This document shows, one piece after another, positions 43,337 to 55,394 of a stretch of DNA of 64,000 nucleotides (position 1 is its first letter; every line of letters begins with the position of its first letter). The position numbers were made by a program, and so were the translations under genes. The stretch is from Bicyclus anynana. Taxonomy: Eukaryota; Arthropoda; Insecta; Lepidoptera; Nymphalidae. The DNA lies in NCBI RefSeq assembly GCF_947172395.1, contig NC_069108.1, positions 3,697,501 to 3,761,500 on the forward strand, read 5' to 3'. Below the pieces are notes generated by a model. That model did not search any database, was not told the DNA's origin, and saw nothing but the letters and a program-made list of their open reading frames with translations.

Positions 43337-44126
43337 TTTGACTGCTTAAATAAATAATAAAAGTAACGAAATATAGGTAGGTACATAGATTTAAGAGTCG
43401 GTACAGAGTACCTCGTGTTGGGCAGAGCTTGAAGATGCGCACGAGCGATCGATGATCGTGGTGAAAGAAGTAATTGACGAAAACAAGAAATTAATGAACA
43501 ACATTTATTCAAAAATGTTTCACCAAAAAAATAGTACAATAAAATTTATATGTGGATTAAAATGGATTACATTACAATATTTATATGGAGGCATCTGCAC
43601 ACAAGAAATTGAATTTGACAAGAAGACATTTTGTCACAGACAATTCATAGAGATAGACATTATCTATGAGTTACAACTTCATAGATAATAAATAACAATA
43701 TCATGACTACAGCACATTATTGTGTTGGGGTATAGATAATTTAATACCTCGTACGTCAACTTTTAACGTAACGCAAAAGTGTAAGCACTACACTAATATT
43801 TTTATAGCTCTTTCCGAGGTTGTAAGTTCCGAATCTGTTTTTGTGAATTTGTAAGGTTGTAAGGTTTACCTAATATCTGGAAGCCACGGTGTGTTTGCAA
43901 CTAAATTGTACTGTTTTTGCGCTTTTAGTTGCATTTTTAGTTACACTTTTTTTAATATTTTTATTTTATTATCTGTATTCATTATAGAGAGCTAAAGTTT
44001 GTGGTACCTATTGTAATCTCTGGACGGTGAGTGTCATAGTCAATATCATATTTCATCCCCGTATACCCACAAGAACGGGAACTACGCGCTTGAAACCGCG
44101 GGGAATCGACTAGTATAGATACTATA
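43337..44126. other. No gene seen
   Basis: AT-rich. The short frames at 43452-43688 and on the reverse strand at 43261-43539 show no family resemblance. A Helitron end (GAAACCGCGGGGAATCGACT) sits at 44090. Confidence 0.5.
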
Positions 44127-45101
44127 GGACATGTCCCAATTTTGTATGGAGGCTGACCTTTATTCCAAGTGTCTACTAAGCTGAACAAATTATTTTTATT
44201 TTAAAAGAACATAAAATATAGGGCTTAAAACCCTAAATAAAAATTCTTTTGGAACCCGCATTTCATTTAAATTTATTATATAAAATGTAATTTTTTCATT
44301 AGCTGAAAACATTAATTAAGAAGTTTAATCATGCTCGTAACTCACACCCAAAAAGATTGTCAGTGATTTTCGCGTAGTGGCGTACGTTTAAGGCGTTTTT
44401 AAAGCAATTAAAGGAATTGTTTTATTTCATGCTACTACGATTTAATATTTCTTTTTAACTTGTGTCATATTGACATTTGACAATATTACATGACATTGAC
44501 AGCTTACACCGGATATGAATTCAATTCCACTTATTTTTATTGGCTGTTTTGTCTATGTACTGTACACATTTTTACTGTATTGTCTATGTTTAATTTAAAG
44601 AAAGGGGAGTGAAACGAAAAAAATTATTATCTAATTAATGCGGGCTTCAAAAATTCTGAAATTTATTTTCTATACAGCAATTTGTATCTTCTATCCGTAA
44701 AAAATACTATCGACCTGCTTATAAATTACTAGCGGACGCACGCGACTTCGTCCGCGTGAAACTTGATGTAAACTTTCAATTACCCCTATCCTACCCTTGC
44801 CCCTACTCCTACCCTATCCCTACCCTATCCCTACCTACCCTACCCCTACCCTAATTTTGTTGGTTGATTTTTACACCTTGTGTCCATAAAACCCAAATAT
44901 CCTACGGAACCCTATTTTTTCCTAAATAAAATTTAGCCTACGTTACTTGTGGATAATGTAGCTTTCGAATGGTGAAAGAATTTTTAAAATCGGTCCAGTA
45001 GTTAATGAGCCTATTCATTACAAACAAACATACAAAGTTTTCCTCTTTATAATATTAGTATAGATATAGATAAATTATAAAGGCCCATTTTGGGACATGT
45101 C
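44127..45101. mobile_element. GGACATGTCC-ended element copy 2, with Helitron insert
   Basis: GGACATGTCCCAATTTTGTA to CCATTTTGGGACATGTC. It is interrupted by the Helitron at 44729-45068 but lacks the LINE-like insert of copy 1. Confidence 0.75.
44729..45068 (-). mobile_element. Non-autonomous Helitron, reversed, inserted in a GGACATGTCC-ended element
   Basis: CTAGCGGACGCACGCGACTT to CTTTATAATATTAGTATAGA. It contains CCCTAC-rich repeats. The host element's uninterrupted copy (20980-22075) reads ATAAATTATGAATAATAAAG at this point, which supports insertion between A and T without duplication. Confidence 0.8.
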
Positions 45102-45325
45102 TGCTGAAGAATGTTGGCAACCCTACGCTGAGGCCACACGCGATCGCCTCAGCAGAGATATCACCCATTAACACTGCTTTACGAGCCCCTGTTTATGACG
45201 GTTCGTGCTTTGCCAATTTTTTAATTATATTTCAGATACTTTGGGTAATAAAACCTCTTTTGTTGATAATAGACACAGTAATAACACCATTTAATTGCAA
45301 AAGTTTGCAATAATTAACACTTCCA

Positions 45326-45940
45326 CTAGCGGACGCCCACGACTTCGTCCGCGTGGAATTTAGTTTTTCACAAATCCCTCGGGAACCATGAATTCTTCCG
45401 GGATAAAAAGTAGCTTATGTGTTAATCCATGCTATAATATATCTCAATACCAAAGGAGATGGTCCATTTCAGGTACACTCTTGTACCCCGTATCATTAAA
45501 ATTTAAAAAATACAAGGATTTTATTAAAATTTATTAAAGTGAATTAATTTAACTAAATAAAAAGAAATAAATAAAATAAAAACCCAAGTTTTTGAGTTAT
45601 ATCAAGATGGCGCCCGGATAGCAACTATGACATAACAATTGACAGCAAACGTCTAATCGATTAGGTACTGCATTGAAAATGTCATCTATCCGCCATTGAT
45701 AACCTTAATAATGTTGTATGTCTTGGGAGATAATTAATATTATTTCGAAATAATTAATGTAAATTCGTAGATTTGTATAATGAAAACTAGTTAAAAAAAA
45801 AATATCTTCTTTTATTTTCGCTAGGGTTATGAATGATCCTGGGCTCCATACAATTTTGGACTATCTCCTTTCAGCTAATTCGGTTCAGTAGTCGAGGCGT
45901 GAAAGAGTAACAAACATTCATATCATCAAAATCATCAGTT
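45326..45940 (-). mobile_element. Non-autonomous Helitron, reversed, split by a GGAGAT-ended MITE
   Basis: CTAGCGGACGCCCACGACTT start; the body is interrupted at CCAAA|TTTCAGC by 45455-45868, then CAGTAGTCGAGGCGTGAAAG continues. A related reversed body at 46640-46795 is uninterrupted there. Confidence 0.78.
45455..45868. mobile_element. GGAGAT-ended MITE, complete copy
   Basis: Ends GGAGATGGTCCATTTCAGG and TTGGACTATCTCC, with a 12-bp inverted repeat. The body contains AAGATGGCGCC and AATCCGCCAT-type motifs. It is inserted into a Helitron at CCAAATTTCAGC. Confidence 0.82.
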
Positions 45941-46990
45941 TTTGCAAATCTCGGGAAACCATCGGTGTACAGGTTACTCTTATGGCCGTAATAAGTTAGG
46001 TTAGAATTAAACACTGTGTAGTCACACAGTATGCGTCTTACTCGCACAACGTCATGGAACGCAAGTGGGGTACCACTTTAGTGTTACCAACTATCCAAAA
46101 TATTTATTCCTAAAGTTTGTGTCAAAAACCCCTAAAATCGCCTTAATTATTGAGTTGTCCCCCTAAAAATATAAATTCATAATAATTAAGAAATAATATG
46201 CTGTAATATGTTTCAAAAGTCTATATTTAATACAGACAAAATATTACGTCGTATATATTGAAGATTCAGATTTTTTGAAACATACCTACAACATGTAGGT
46301 ATGTTTCAAAACAACGACAATGAATAAATTTAACAATTTTTTTTATTCGATGAAAATTGCCGCCAGTTGCCTCAGAATGGTTGTAGAATAACGTATTATA
46401 TATCGTTGTAAGTCGCTAGGTCAAGAAAGTAATATTAAAATTATCATCAATTTAAAAATATTAAAGAGTCAAAAAATCCCTGAAAATGTCCCTAAAAATT
46501 TCAGAACCCTAAAAAAATCCTATTTCACTTATTTGCCCCCCAAAACTGGCGGGAAAACCCCTAAGTTGGGAACCCTAGACTTTCTGTTTCGTTTCTCCGC
46601 GCCCGCGCCCCGCACGCAGTGCCAGTTACATACATTTATTATGTAACAATCGGGATAAAAAGTAGCCCATGTGTTATTCCAAAGTAAAATCTATTTCCAT
46701 TCCAAATTTCAGCCAAATCGCTTCAGTAGTAGCGGCGTTAAAGAGTAACAAACATCCAAACATCCATACAAACTTTCGCGTTTATAATATTAGTAGGTTT
46801 TACCACGATACCTCAGAGCAAGGCAGGCTGCTCTGAGCATAGTTAAGTAACAATCTACCTCGCTGGCGTATTGACTCTTTGAATCTTCAATATTTTTTTT
46901 AATTGTTTTTTTTTTAGAATATCGCCATATTTTAAATATGACCAATATTCGGATTCTCTTTCAACGGTCCTGCGGGCAGAATCGAATCAC
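45941..46990. other. No gene seen
   Basis: 46075-46580 is an AT-rich block bounded by GTTACCAACTATCC and AGTTGGGAACCC, possibly a degenerate element. It contains the 46274 hairpin and precedes a reversed Helitron at 46640-46795. Confidence 0.5.
46274..46310. other. Perfect 17-bp hairpin
   Basis: TTTGAAACATACCTACA, loop ACA, TGTAGGTATGTTTCAAA. No surrounding terminator or gene context. Confidence 0.7.
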
Positions 46991-47007
46991 CACCGAAGGC
47001 TTTTGAC

Positions 47008-47309
47008 GGCCTCCGTGGCGCAGTGGTGTGCGCGGATTTAAAGACAGGGTTCGATCCCCGGTTGGCAGATTGAGGTTTTCTTAATTGGTCCACGTCTGGC
47101 TGGTAGGCTTCGGCCATGGCTAGTTACCCTACCGACAAAGACGTATCGCCAAGCGAATTAGCGTTCCGGTTCGATGTCGTGTAGAAACCGAAAGGGGTGT
47201 GGATTTCCATCCTCCTCCTAACAAGTTAGCCCACTTTCATCTTAGATTACATCACTTACCATTGGTGAGATTGTAGTCAGGGCTTAACTTGTAGAGAATT
47301 AAAAAAATC
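47008..47309 (+). mobile_element. SINE-1 copy
   Basis: Head GGCCTCCGTGGCGCAGTGG, body, and an A-rich end. It is preceded by TTTTGAC, as are the copies at 49364 (reversed) and 52408. Confidence 0.86.
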
Positions 47310-47464
47310 ATAGGGCATGGGTTTTTAAACTGGGTCGGGATGTACCTACCTTCTGATTAGACATATTCAACTTTTCTGTATTGAAATTTTGTGTAATAAA
47401 AGCCCATTTTGGGCGTTAAAGATATTAACTAAATTATGTAAAAAAAAATATTTTTTTATATTTT

Positions 47465-48120
47465 GAATGTTCTTATCAATACAAAATTATCAAGTCCAAA
47501 CACAAGGTAGCTACTGTGAACCGTCGAGGAGTTCTCTTCACTGTCCCTCGTCTTCATCATCAGATCCTTAATACAGTCACAATCCATCTAGGTGGAAAGT
47601 TCTCATCAATACAAATTTATCAAGTCCAAACACAAGGTAGCTACTATGAACCGTCGAGGAGTTCTCTTCACTGTCCCTCGTCTTCATCACCAGACCCTTA
47701 ATACAGTCACAATTCATATAGGTGGAAAGTACTCATGAATACAAATTAATCAAGCCCAAACAAAAGGTGACTGCTGTAAATTCTTGACGAGTTCCATCGT
47801 CTCTGTTTCGGGTCCATCATCAGACCAACTCCAAACCTTCATAAAGTTGTAGTGGTTTAAAATACCTTATGGAAACACTAACAAACGCACTAGCCGTCTC
47901 TACAACTTTCGAAAGTTCCCCTCAATTTCTCCAGGATGCCATCATCAGATCCTGACATGAAAAAAATGGGACCAATGGAAGTAAACTCTTTAAAACAAAA
48001 AAAGAATTTTTAAAATCGGTCCATAATTGACGGAATTATCGCTGGACATACATAAAAAAAAAAAAAAACATACATACAGCCGAACGTAGAACCTCCTCCT
48101 TTTTGGAAGTCGGTTAAAAA
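47465..48120 (+). mobile_element. Foldback family, 3' part (tandem units and end), palindrome missing
   Basis: It carries the 130-bp units (GGTGGAAAGTTCTCATCAAT, AGGTAGCTACTGTGAACCG) and the 3' end GGAAGTCGGTTAAAAAA. It begins abruptly in a unit, so it is 5' truncated. Confidence 0.75.
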
Positions 48121-48394
48121 AGCTTCACACGCAGGCCGTCGAAAATGATCCTAAGCCACATAGGCTAACCGCTGAACCAACGAGGTTCATATCCGCACAT
48201 ATACGACCCAAATGTTGCTTTTCAAACAAAAATATTCAACACTAAAAGTTTTCGAGTTCTCACAAAAATATCACACGCTATATTTTATAGCGCTCAAAGA
48301 GCTCAAACGCTGGAAAGAATTAAAAGCTTTGTGATCACATCTGGTGTGTTGCACTTTTATATACAACTAGCGGACGCCCTGACTTCGTCCGCGT

Positions 48395-49177
48395 TTTTTT
48401 TATTTTTTATTTATATACAGGGGAAATCCTCATGGACACCTGGTTGAGCTAGGTAGTGCCGGACTCTTACCGGTTAACCCCTCCTGTCGCCCTGTTGTCC
48501 GTGTACGCGCCTTACAGCCTAACACGGCAACCATTGTGTCTATTTCAAGTCTTTCTCCTTTTCTCCTCTTTTTCCTTTCCTCTCATGACTCTATCTAAGA
48601 AGTCAACGATAGTCGTCCAGTTATTTGACGTTTCTAACATTTTGGGTACAAGATTTTCTTCCGAGATATCATCCACTTTCGCACAAACTTCTTCTCTGTC
48701 TTCACTCCACCGTAGGCAGTGGAATATTGTGTGCAATGCGTTGTCCGTTTCACTACAGTACATACATGTCGCATCTGGCCTTTTTCTGATTCCTGCGAGA
48801 TAGTCCATAAACACACCATGACCTGTCAAGCATTGCGTCAGATGGTATGATAAGCGCTCATGTCGTCTGCTGGTCAATTTTGTTAGGTTTGGGATCAGAC
48901 GGTGCGTCCATCTGCCTTTCAAAAAAAAATCAAAAAATCAAAAATCATTTATTTCAAGTAGGCTCAGTTTACAAGCACTTTTGACACGTCAGTTGACTAT
49001 TTGTAAAGATTCTACCACCGGTTCGGAAGGCAGGTTCTGCTGAGAAGATACCGGCAAGAAACTCAACTGTTGCTCTTTTGAAAAAGTCATACAGTATTAT
49101 AATTTACAATTGATTATAATTTACTTTGTCAGATGCATCCCACTCCTCTTGCCAACGTGCAAGGGTTTCCTTTTTGA
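48395..49177 (-). mobile_element. R1/I-type LINE 3' end, reversed, 16-bp TSD, itself split by a jockey 3' end
   Basis: The reverse strand encodes ARWQEEWDASDK (49128-49165) and, after the inserted 48923-49127 block, GRWTHRLIPNLTKL, YHLTQCLTGHGVF and a zinc-knuckle-like C-x2-C...H-x4-HC (CMYCSETDNALHTIFHC). The A-rich tail is the T-run at 48394-48410. Flanks are CTGACTTCGTCCGCGT at 48379-48394 and 49178-49193, inside a Helitron end. A related frame sits at 48545-48922. Confidence 0.82.
48923..49127 (-). mobile_element. Jockey-like LINE 3' UTR inserted inside the R1-type LINE
   Basis: It is nearly identical to 9610-9795 (ATTTCAAGTAGGCTCAGTTT, CACCGGTTCGGAAGGCAGG). It interrupts the R1-type ORF between DASDK and GRWTHRL, with CTTT at both junctions. 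Confidence 0.8.
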
Positions 49178-49363
49178 CTGACTTCGTCCGCGTGGAAATT
49201 AATTTAAACTTTGAACCCCTATTTCACCACTTTAGGGGTTGATTTTTTACACTAAAGGCACAGTACTAAAGGTGTGTTTGTTTAGAACACGCCCTGAAGT
49301 TTTTAAAACTGAAAATGACAGAAACCAGTTCCATATAGAGTTTCATGAAAGTCAATTTTAGTT

Positions 49364-49687
49364 TTTTTTTTTTATTCTTTACAAGTTAGCCCTTGACTAC
49401 AATCACACCTGATGGTAAGTGATGATGCAGTCTAAGATGGAAGCGGGCTAACTTGTTAGGAGGAGGATGAAAATCCACACCCCTTTCGGTTTTTACACGA
49501 CATCGTACCGGAACGCTAAATCGTTTGGCGGTACGTCTTTGTCGGTAGGGTGGTAACTAGCCACGGCCGAAGCCTCCCACCAGCCGGACCTGGACCAATT
49601 AAGAAAACCTCAAGCAGCCCAGCCGGGGATCGAACCCGGAACTCCGTCTTGTAAATCCACCGCGCATACTACTGCGCCACGGAGGCC
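49364..49687 (-). mobile_element. SINE-1 copy, reversed, near complete
   Basis: It begins with a T-run (poly(A) complement), TTACAAGTTAGCCCTTGACT, and ends with the head complement CGCCACGGAGGCC. Confidence 0.88.
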
Positions 49688-49795
49688 GTCAAAAAACGCC
49701 GTCAAAGTTCGCGAAAACCTGAACTAAAATTGACAATACCTTACACAAATGACAGTAAAGACTGCCATTACCAAATGACATTGAGCACAATTTAC

Positions 49796-49942
49796 AGTGG
49801 AATTCATATACGTTGTAGGGGCACCCCCAGGGGATCATTCAGCCGCTGAGTGTCGAATTTAACCTCTATTTGTTTGAGAATTTGACACTCGGCAGGTGAA
49901 TGATCCCCTGAGGGTGCCTCTACAATGTCTATGAATTCCGCT
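49796..49942. mobile_element. Short hairpin MITE, arms about 63 bp
   Basis: The left arm AGTGGAATTCATATACGTTG, then GGATCATTCAGCCGCTGAGT, is matched in reverse to AATGATCCCCTGAGGGTGCC and ATGAATTCCGCT. Almost the whole element can fold. Confidence 0.8.
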
Positions 49943-50074
49943 GTTAGACATTAGCGTCGCGTCCGGGGGACTTCTTTCATGAAAAGGACTTCACCTATTA
50001 ATTCCGTGATCGGAATAGTACCAAGGTTTGTCAGCAAAAATGGTTGTTTTTATCAAAACAAGACGTAAATCTTT

Positions 50075-50260
50075 ACGTTTCCCGCCAACTGTCAAGCACC
50101 CGCGCTCATTGTCGCCTGTCAAAGCGACCGTTCACTCCACCTCACTCCACTTACTCCACTTCACTCCACTTCACTCCACTTCACTCCACTTGCACTTTAC
50201 GTCATTGTTTCCTTTCGCACTTGCCCTGCTCGCACAGCCTTTTTCATTCAACTCTTTCTA
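50075..50260 (+). repeat. CACTCCACTT short tandem repeat beside TTTCCCGCCAA
   Basis: Ten-base units TCACTCCACT repeat about six times at 50131-50192. They follow TTTCCCGCCAACTGTCAAGC (E2F-like) and lie in a TC-rich strip. The frames across it are products of the repeat. Confidence 0.55.
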
Positions 50261-50639
50261 AAGAAAGTGCTTCTTTTTTCTCGGAAATTGCATCTTTGTT
50301 TGGAATAGAGACATAATTTTTCGTGTTTTTTACGTCTATATAACATCGCAGGCGCAATGATTTTTAATTCCGATATCCTGGGTTCGAATCTTGAGTCCGA
50401 AACTTTCATTTTGTTCTAAAAAATATATAAAAATTCTCATTTGATGGGAAAAATAAGTCTGTTCTCTTGTTGAGCCAGTGGTGTATGTGGCTTCCAGTGG
50501 CATGCATAAGGCAGTTGAACAGGGTATGCACTAGTAAGAAAATTTAATTTTGTATTTTGTTTCTTTGTGGTGTACAATAAAATTTATTTTCATTTCATTT
50601 AATTAACCAAACTGAGTAGATTTCTTAATAAAGCTATAA

Positions 50640-50910
50640 TCATCATTAACAACCCATATTCGGCTCACTGCTGAGCTCGAGTCTCCTCTCAGAATGAGAG
50701 GCGTTAGGATTATAGTCCACCACGCTGGCCCAATGCGGAAAATTCTCAGATAAGCAGGTTTCTTCATGATTTGTTCTTTCACCGTTTGAGACACGTGATA
50801 TTTAATTACATATACTGCACATGACTGAAAAGTTGGAGGTGCATACCTCGGACCGGATTCGAACCCACGCCCTCCTAATCAAAAGCATAAGTCATATCTA
50901 CTAGGCTAAA
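50640..50910 (-). mobile_element. SINE-2 copy, reversed
   Basis: It runs from CATTAACAACCCATATTCGG to the tRNA-like head GGATTCGAACCCACGCCCTC. It is followed at 50928-51090 by a second fragment in the opposite orientation, giving a head-to-head pair. Confidence 0.82.
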
Positions 50911-50927
50911 AAAAATGCTAGATATAT

Positions 50928-51090
50928 CACGTTTCTCAAACGGTAAAGGAAAACATCGTGAGGAAACTTGCATACCAGAGAATTTTCCTAATTCTCTGCG
51001 TGTGTGAAGTCTGCCAATCCGCATAGGGCCTGACCCCTCTCATTCTGAGAGGAGACTTGAGCTCAGCTGTGAGCCTAATATGAGTCGATA
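50928..51090 (+). mobile_element. SINE-2 fragment
   Basis: Body sequence from ATATCACGTTTCTCAAACGG to GCCTAATATGAGTCGATAAT, without the tRNA-like head. Confidence 0.75.
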
Positions 51091-51307
51091 ATGAATACTT
51101 TAAAAACATACAATGGAGTTTTAACGACTTTTCAACGGGCAACTTTTCAATTAATTAAACAATATTTCATCAAAGTATCCGATCGACTGAAAATATTACA
51201 AAAGAATGTCAACATGGCGGCTGTGACGTCATCAAGCTTTGTTGCATATAGTCGGATTGATTGATAACGAATTAAAAAAAAGAAGATTCTCTATGACTCG
51301 ACTTGAC

Positions 51308-51450
51308 TTTTTACCCGACTGCAAGATTATTTTTTGTTATGATAATTATTTGCGGGTCCCGATTGTTTTCTAATTGCTTTCTACACTTCTGGACTGAGCT
51401 TGTTTTTTTTCTTTTCAGTTTTTGTATAATTTATGCAGTCGGGTTTTTTT
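51308..51450. mobile_element. 143-bp MITE with ACCCGACTGCA ends
   Basis: TTTTTACCCGACTGCA at the left and TGCAGTCGGGTTTTTTT at the right; non-coding centre. Confidence 0.7.
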
Positions 51451-51837
51451 ATTTGTTTAATTAATTTATTTTATTGTTCTGCTGTACCCGTAGAGGGTAT
51501 TTTATTACATTCTGATTGTAACACGACTTTCCTGTACTCACGTAAAAAAAGTCACGTGTTACTCACTATTTCTATGTTGTCTGTGGTTGTATCTATGAGA
51601 CGGTCGCCATGTTTTTTTTCGGAAAGACAGAGAGACAGAGATGAACGGATTGTAAAAAAAAAAACTAAGGTGCTTGATATTATTTTTATTAATTGTTATC
51701 TACATTATTTTAGTTGGTTTATTGTGAATATTAATTAATGTTAAATACTACTAAAGCATTAGTAGCGAAGTACATAATGAATTATTGCGTAGGTAATTGT
51801 TTTTAGCGATTTAATTTTTGTGAACATGAATACTGCA

Positions 51838-51957
51838 TCGTGCTGGGGTGGATACCTGTTTTGTCCACGACCAGATATTTGTATGTTCTGTTTGTTTATT
51901 TTATTTTATTTTATTCCTCGTGTGTGGACAAATAAAGATATTCTATTCTATTCTACT
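51838..51957 (+). mobile_element. LINE 3' end with TTCTA tail
   Basis: CTGTTTTGTCCACGACCAGA, GTGTGGACAAATAAAGATAT and then (TTCTA)n. This is a polyadenylation-like end with a simple-repeat tail, typical of non-LTR elements. Confidence 0.6.
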
Positions 51958-52407
51958 GTTTGAATAAACGGTCAAATCTGTGATTGTGATGAAATGATTT
52001 TTATTTAATTAACCTCTTCTGAGATGCCTTAAACAGGATAGTGTAAGGTTTCTTAATGGGACCTTAGCGGCGTCACCGGGGGATTTGGGGCCACAGAATA
52101 AAGATGATCCATAATGAGTCTTTACAAGCAGCGTGGTGAAGCCGGTGAAATCCATAAAAAACCCCAAACGTCACGCGTCTCCTTGACATCTGTATACAAA
52201 CTTTTATTTGCCCAATCCCAAAATTATAGTGCAAATATTGGAATAAATCAGTTTGATACTTGCAACATAATTATTTTTAATAGGTATTAGTTATGTCACA
52301 ATATTCGTCTTTAACAAACATTAGCAGGTATTATAGGATTTTTTTCAATTTGCCAGATTTGAGGCAATTTTAGAAAAAATAAAAATCTAAGATAATAATA
52401 TTTTGAC

Positions 52408-52712
52408 GGCCTCCGTGGCGCAGTGGTATGCGCGGTGGATTTGCAAGACGGAGGTTCTGGGTTCGATCCCCGGCTGGGCCGATTGAGGTTTTCTTTAATA
52501 TGTCTGGCTGGTGGGAGGCTTCGGCCGTGGCTAGTTACCACCTTACCGACAAAGACGTACCGCCAAGCTATTTAGCGTTCCGGTACGATGTGTAGAAACC
52601 GAAAGGAGTGTGCATTTCATCCTACTCCTAACAAGTTAGCCCGCTTCCATCTTAGATCACATCATCACTTACCATCAGGTGAGATTGTGGACTAACCTTG
52701 TAGAAAAAAAAT
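52408..52712 (+). mobile_element. SINE-1 copy
   Basis: Head GGCCTCCGTGGCGCAGTGG, box B GGTTCGATCCC, the body with a small deletion after GTACGATG, and a short A-rich end. Confidence 0.87.
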
Positions 52713-52747
52713 TCGGTTCTCTGTAAAGTGCGGTTTACTGACGATAG

Positions 52748-52900
52748 TTGAACGTGACAACGTCATAAGAAAATACTGATGAAATGGTTGCATTTTTCAA
52801 AGAAAATGTTCGTTTTCGAACGACACATGACGTCATCTTTTTTCGAGTGTGCAGCCGGCTCCATCAAATTATAAGACGTTGTCACGTCAAAAAAAAGCTA
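52748..52900. mobile_element. MITE with GTGACAACGTC ends
   Basis: TGAACGTGACAACGTCATAA is matched in reverse by TTATAAGACGTTGTCACGTC. Confidence 0.65.
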
Positions 52901-53284
52901 CGAATCGACCAATGGTTGCGATGATGAATGATAAAAACAATTAAAATTGTGTTAGGAAGGTAAACAAATAAACAAAAACTAGGTTAAAAAGAAACGCATG
53001 ACCCAAATTCGTACAAAGTTATAAGTTGCCATAATATCTTGGTATTGCTATGGCTTTCGTCCAAAAACTCACGTTAAGTTTTCCGACTAGCCACATAAAC
53101 AATAAATATGGCAGTTAAAGAGGTAATAAATGTAGTTAGGTTTGAACTGATAGCGAAACTTTATGTGGAAAACTATCGCACGCCCGCGTTTTGTCTGATT
53201 GAAATTCAGTTTTTTACAAATACCGTCGTGATTTATTCCGGGATATAAAGTATTTATTTATATTAGTACGGATTCATCATCATC

Positions 53285-53650
53285 ATCTATTATAGGACTC
53301 AAAGGTGATTACAAATATAAGAAAACTAATGTAGAACAAGGGTTTCACAACACTTGTCAGGACAACTTAATTAACAAATTAAACTGTAACCAAAATAAGA
53401 CCCTAGAATGACAGAGAATGACCTTGAGTGAAGTCACGTACTTGTGAACGATGTGTGTAGGGTTAAAGGATCCTTTGACTGATATAAAACACTCCCCTTT
53501 TCCACTCAAGTCACTCTCCCCGCCTATCACAAGTAACCCATAAAGAATTACCTAACAAGAGATGTGGACGGCTCGAACGCCACGAGCACACTAAAGCCAA
53601 CACGAGATCGAGAGACATCATATCTGTCACAGACTACTATTTCCTACACT
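53285..53650 (-). repeat. Second copy of the 375-bp repeat
   Basis: Reverse complement of 15096-15470 (TTCACAACACTTGTCAGGAC, ACTCTCCCCGCCTATC). Confidence 0.75.
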
Positions 53651-53688
53651 GTCTATTAACAACATGTAAATTTAAAAGCGGCTAACGC

Positions 53689-53905
53689 GGCGATAACCCA
53701 TATTCAGCTCACTGCTGAGCTCGAGTGTTCTCTCAGAATGAGTGGGATTAGGCCTATAGTCCACCACGCTGGCCCAATGCGGATTGGCAGACTTCACACA
53801 CGCTAAGAATTAAAAAAATTCTCTGGTATGCAGGTTTCCTCACGGTTTTCCTACACCGTTTGAGACACGTGATATTTAATTTCTTAAAATGCACACAACT
53901 GAAAC
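53689..53905 (-). mobile_element. SINE-2 copy, reversed
   Basis: It runs from GATAACCCATATTCAGCTCA to AAATGCACACAACTGAAA. The head is lost. Confidence 0.78.
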
Positions 53906-55394
53906 AATAAATATGGCAGTTAAAGGCGGGCGGTAATAAATGCACTTACAGGTTTTAACTGATAGTGAAATATGTGAAAAACTACCGGACGCCCGCAACT
54001 TTTTCCGCGTGGAATTCAGTTTTTTACAAATCCCGCGGGAACCCTGGATTTTTTCGAGATAAAAAATTATTTATGTTCTGCTCCAAAGTATCCAAAACCA
54101 ATTAAGTTCCAAATATCATCGTTACAGATCACAAAAAGATACAACAACTATTTTGAAAAGATTTTGATTTTAAAAAGATACAATAGGGGTTTGATATTCG
54201 GTGCTCGGCAAAATCTGTGCTATTTAATTCTTCAACTATACAGGGTGATTCGGACTTTAGTACCGATATTTTTTTTCGTGGTTCAGTATCATTAATAGAA
54301 CATAAATCTACAAACAGTTCGATACATTTTATGTAATTTTTTTTTTATCAATTTATGTCTCAGAAATAACAAAATAATGGACACATTACCAAACAAACTG
54401 CGCAAATGCTGGCGGCACTTTGTAAGACGCCGACAAAGAAATACCGGCCGTAGGCATATCGCTTCGGCTTCGACTGACAGGGGTGGCAGAGGTGAGGGGA
54501 TCGAAAAATCCCTGAGGACGCCTACCGAATTGCCGATGGGCGACCAGTGACAGACAATCTGCCGTCGCTTGCGCATTTACTATGTCGGGATTTTCAAATC
54601 GCGACTATTACGAAATGGGGCGAGTGTATTTGCTCAGCAATGAACGCCTTCGTGCAGCTTGCACAATGTACGAGTGAGTGTTCCTAGGCCACGAGCCCAA
54701 GGAATCCTGAACCCCGCAGTGCCTAATGTGAGGAACATGTGTTTTAAATAAACTAAATGAAAATTTTATTAAAACGTGCTCGGTTGTGCCTTGAAAGGAA
54801 TGGACTTCATTTCGAACAATTGTTAAAATACAGTGATTAAAATTTTCAAATTAACAAAAACAAACTTAGTAAGTAGATATCATTGATGAATGTAAATATG
54901 CTGATTACAATTTTTTAAATACGCCTTTAATGCAAAAGTTTGCGTAATAATAATCATTTGTATTTCATTATTTCAATCGAAAGTTCATAGTTTTTATTAT
55001 TATTATTACGCATGCACTTCAGGCATTATTGATGGTCCTAAGCCCAATAAAGTATGAAAGGAATATCGGTACTCAGCTCAAAAGTGACGACCTTTAATTA
55101 TTATAAAAATAATAGGTATCGAACAAAAATAAAATAAACGCACAAAGGTCAACGGCCCTCGGCGCGGGCGCTCGTAACCTACCTACCAGCTGATTTTGTA
55201 GTTGCCTATTACCTAGTACAGCGATAGGGTGACCCTCAAATTCTGTTTAAACGTAAATAAATTTAGCTAACGATAACTTTGTTATTTTTGAGTTAAAAAA
55301 AAAAAGAAAAAATACGTGTTCATTAAATTTTGTTTATGTACAAAATATAAAAATATCCGTACTTAAAAAAATTTCTTCCTGTATATAACTACTT
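53906..55394. other. No gene seen; anonymous GC-rich block 54400-54720
   Basis: A Helitron body lies at about 53980-54130. After CAGGGTGATTCGGACTTTAG (54241) comes a GC-rich block (CCGGCCGTAGGCATATCGC, GAGGACGCCTACCG) with no long frame and no repeat partner in this window. 54740-55390 is AT-rich. Confidence 0.5.

Noticed and set aside
43452..43688. 78-codon ORF as a small gene
   Set aside because: No recognisable family, AT-rich composition, and no splice or promoter context. Chance is likely.
48456..48803. Forward-strand 115-codon ORF
   Set aside because: It is the antisense shadow of the R1-type LINE frame on the reverse strand.
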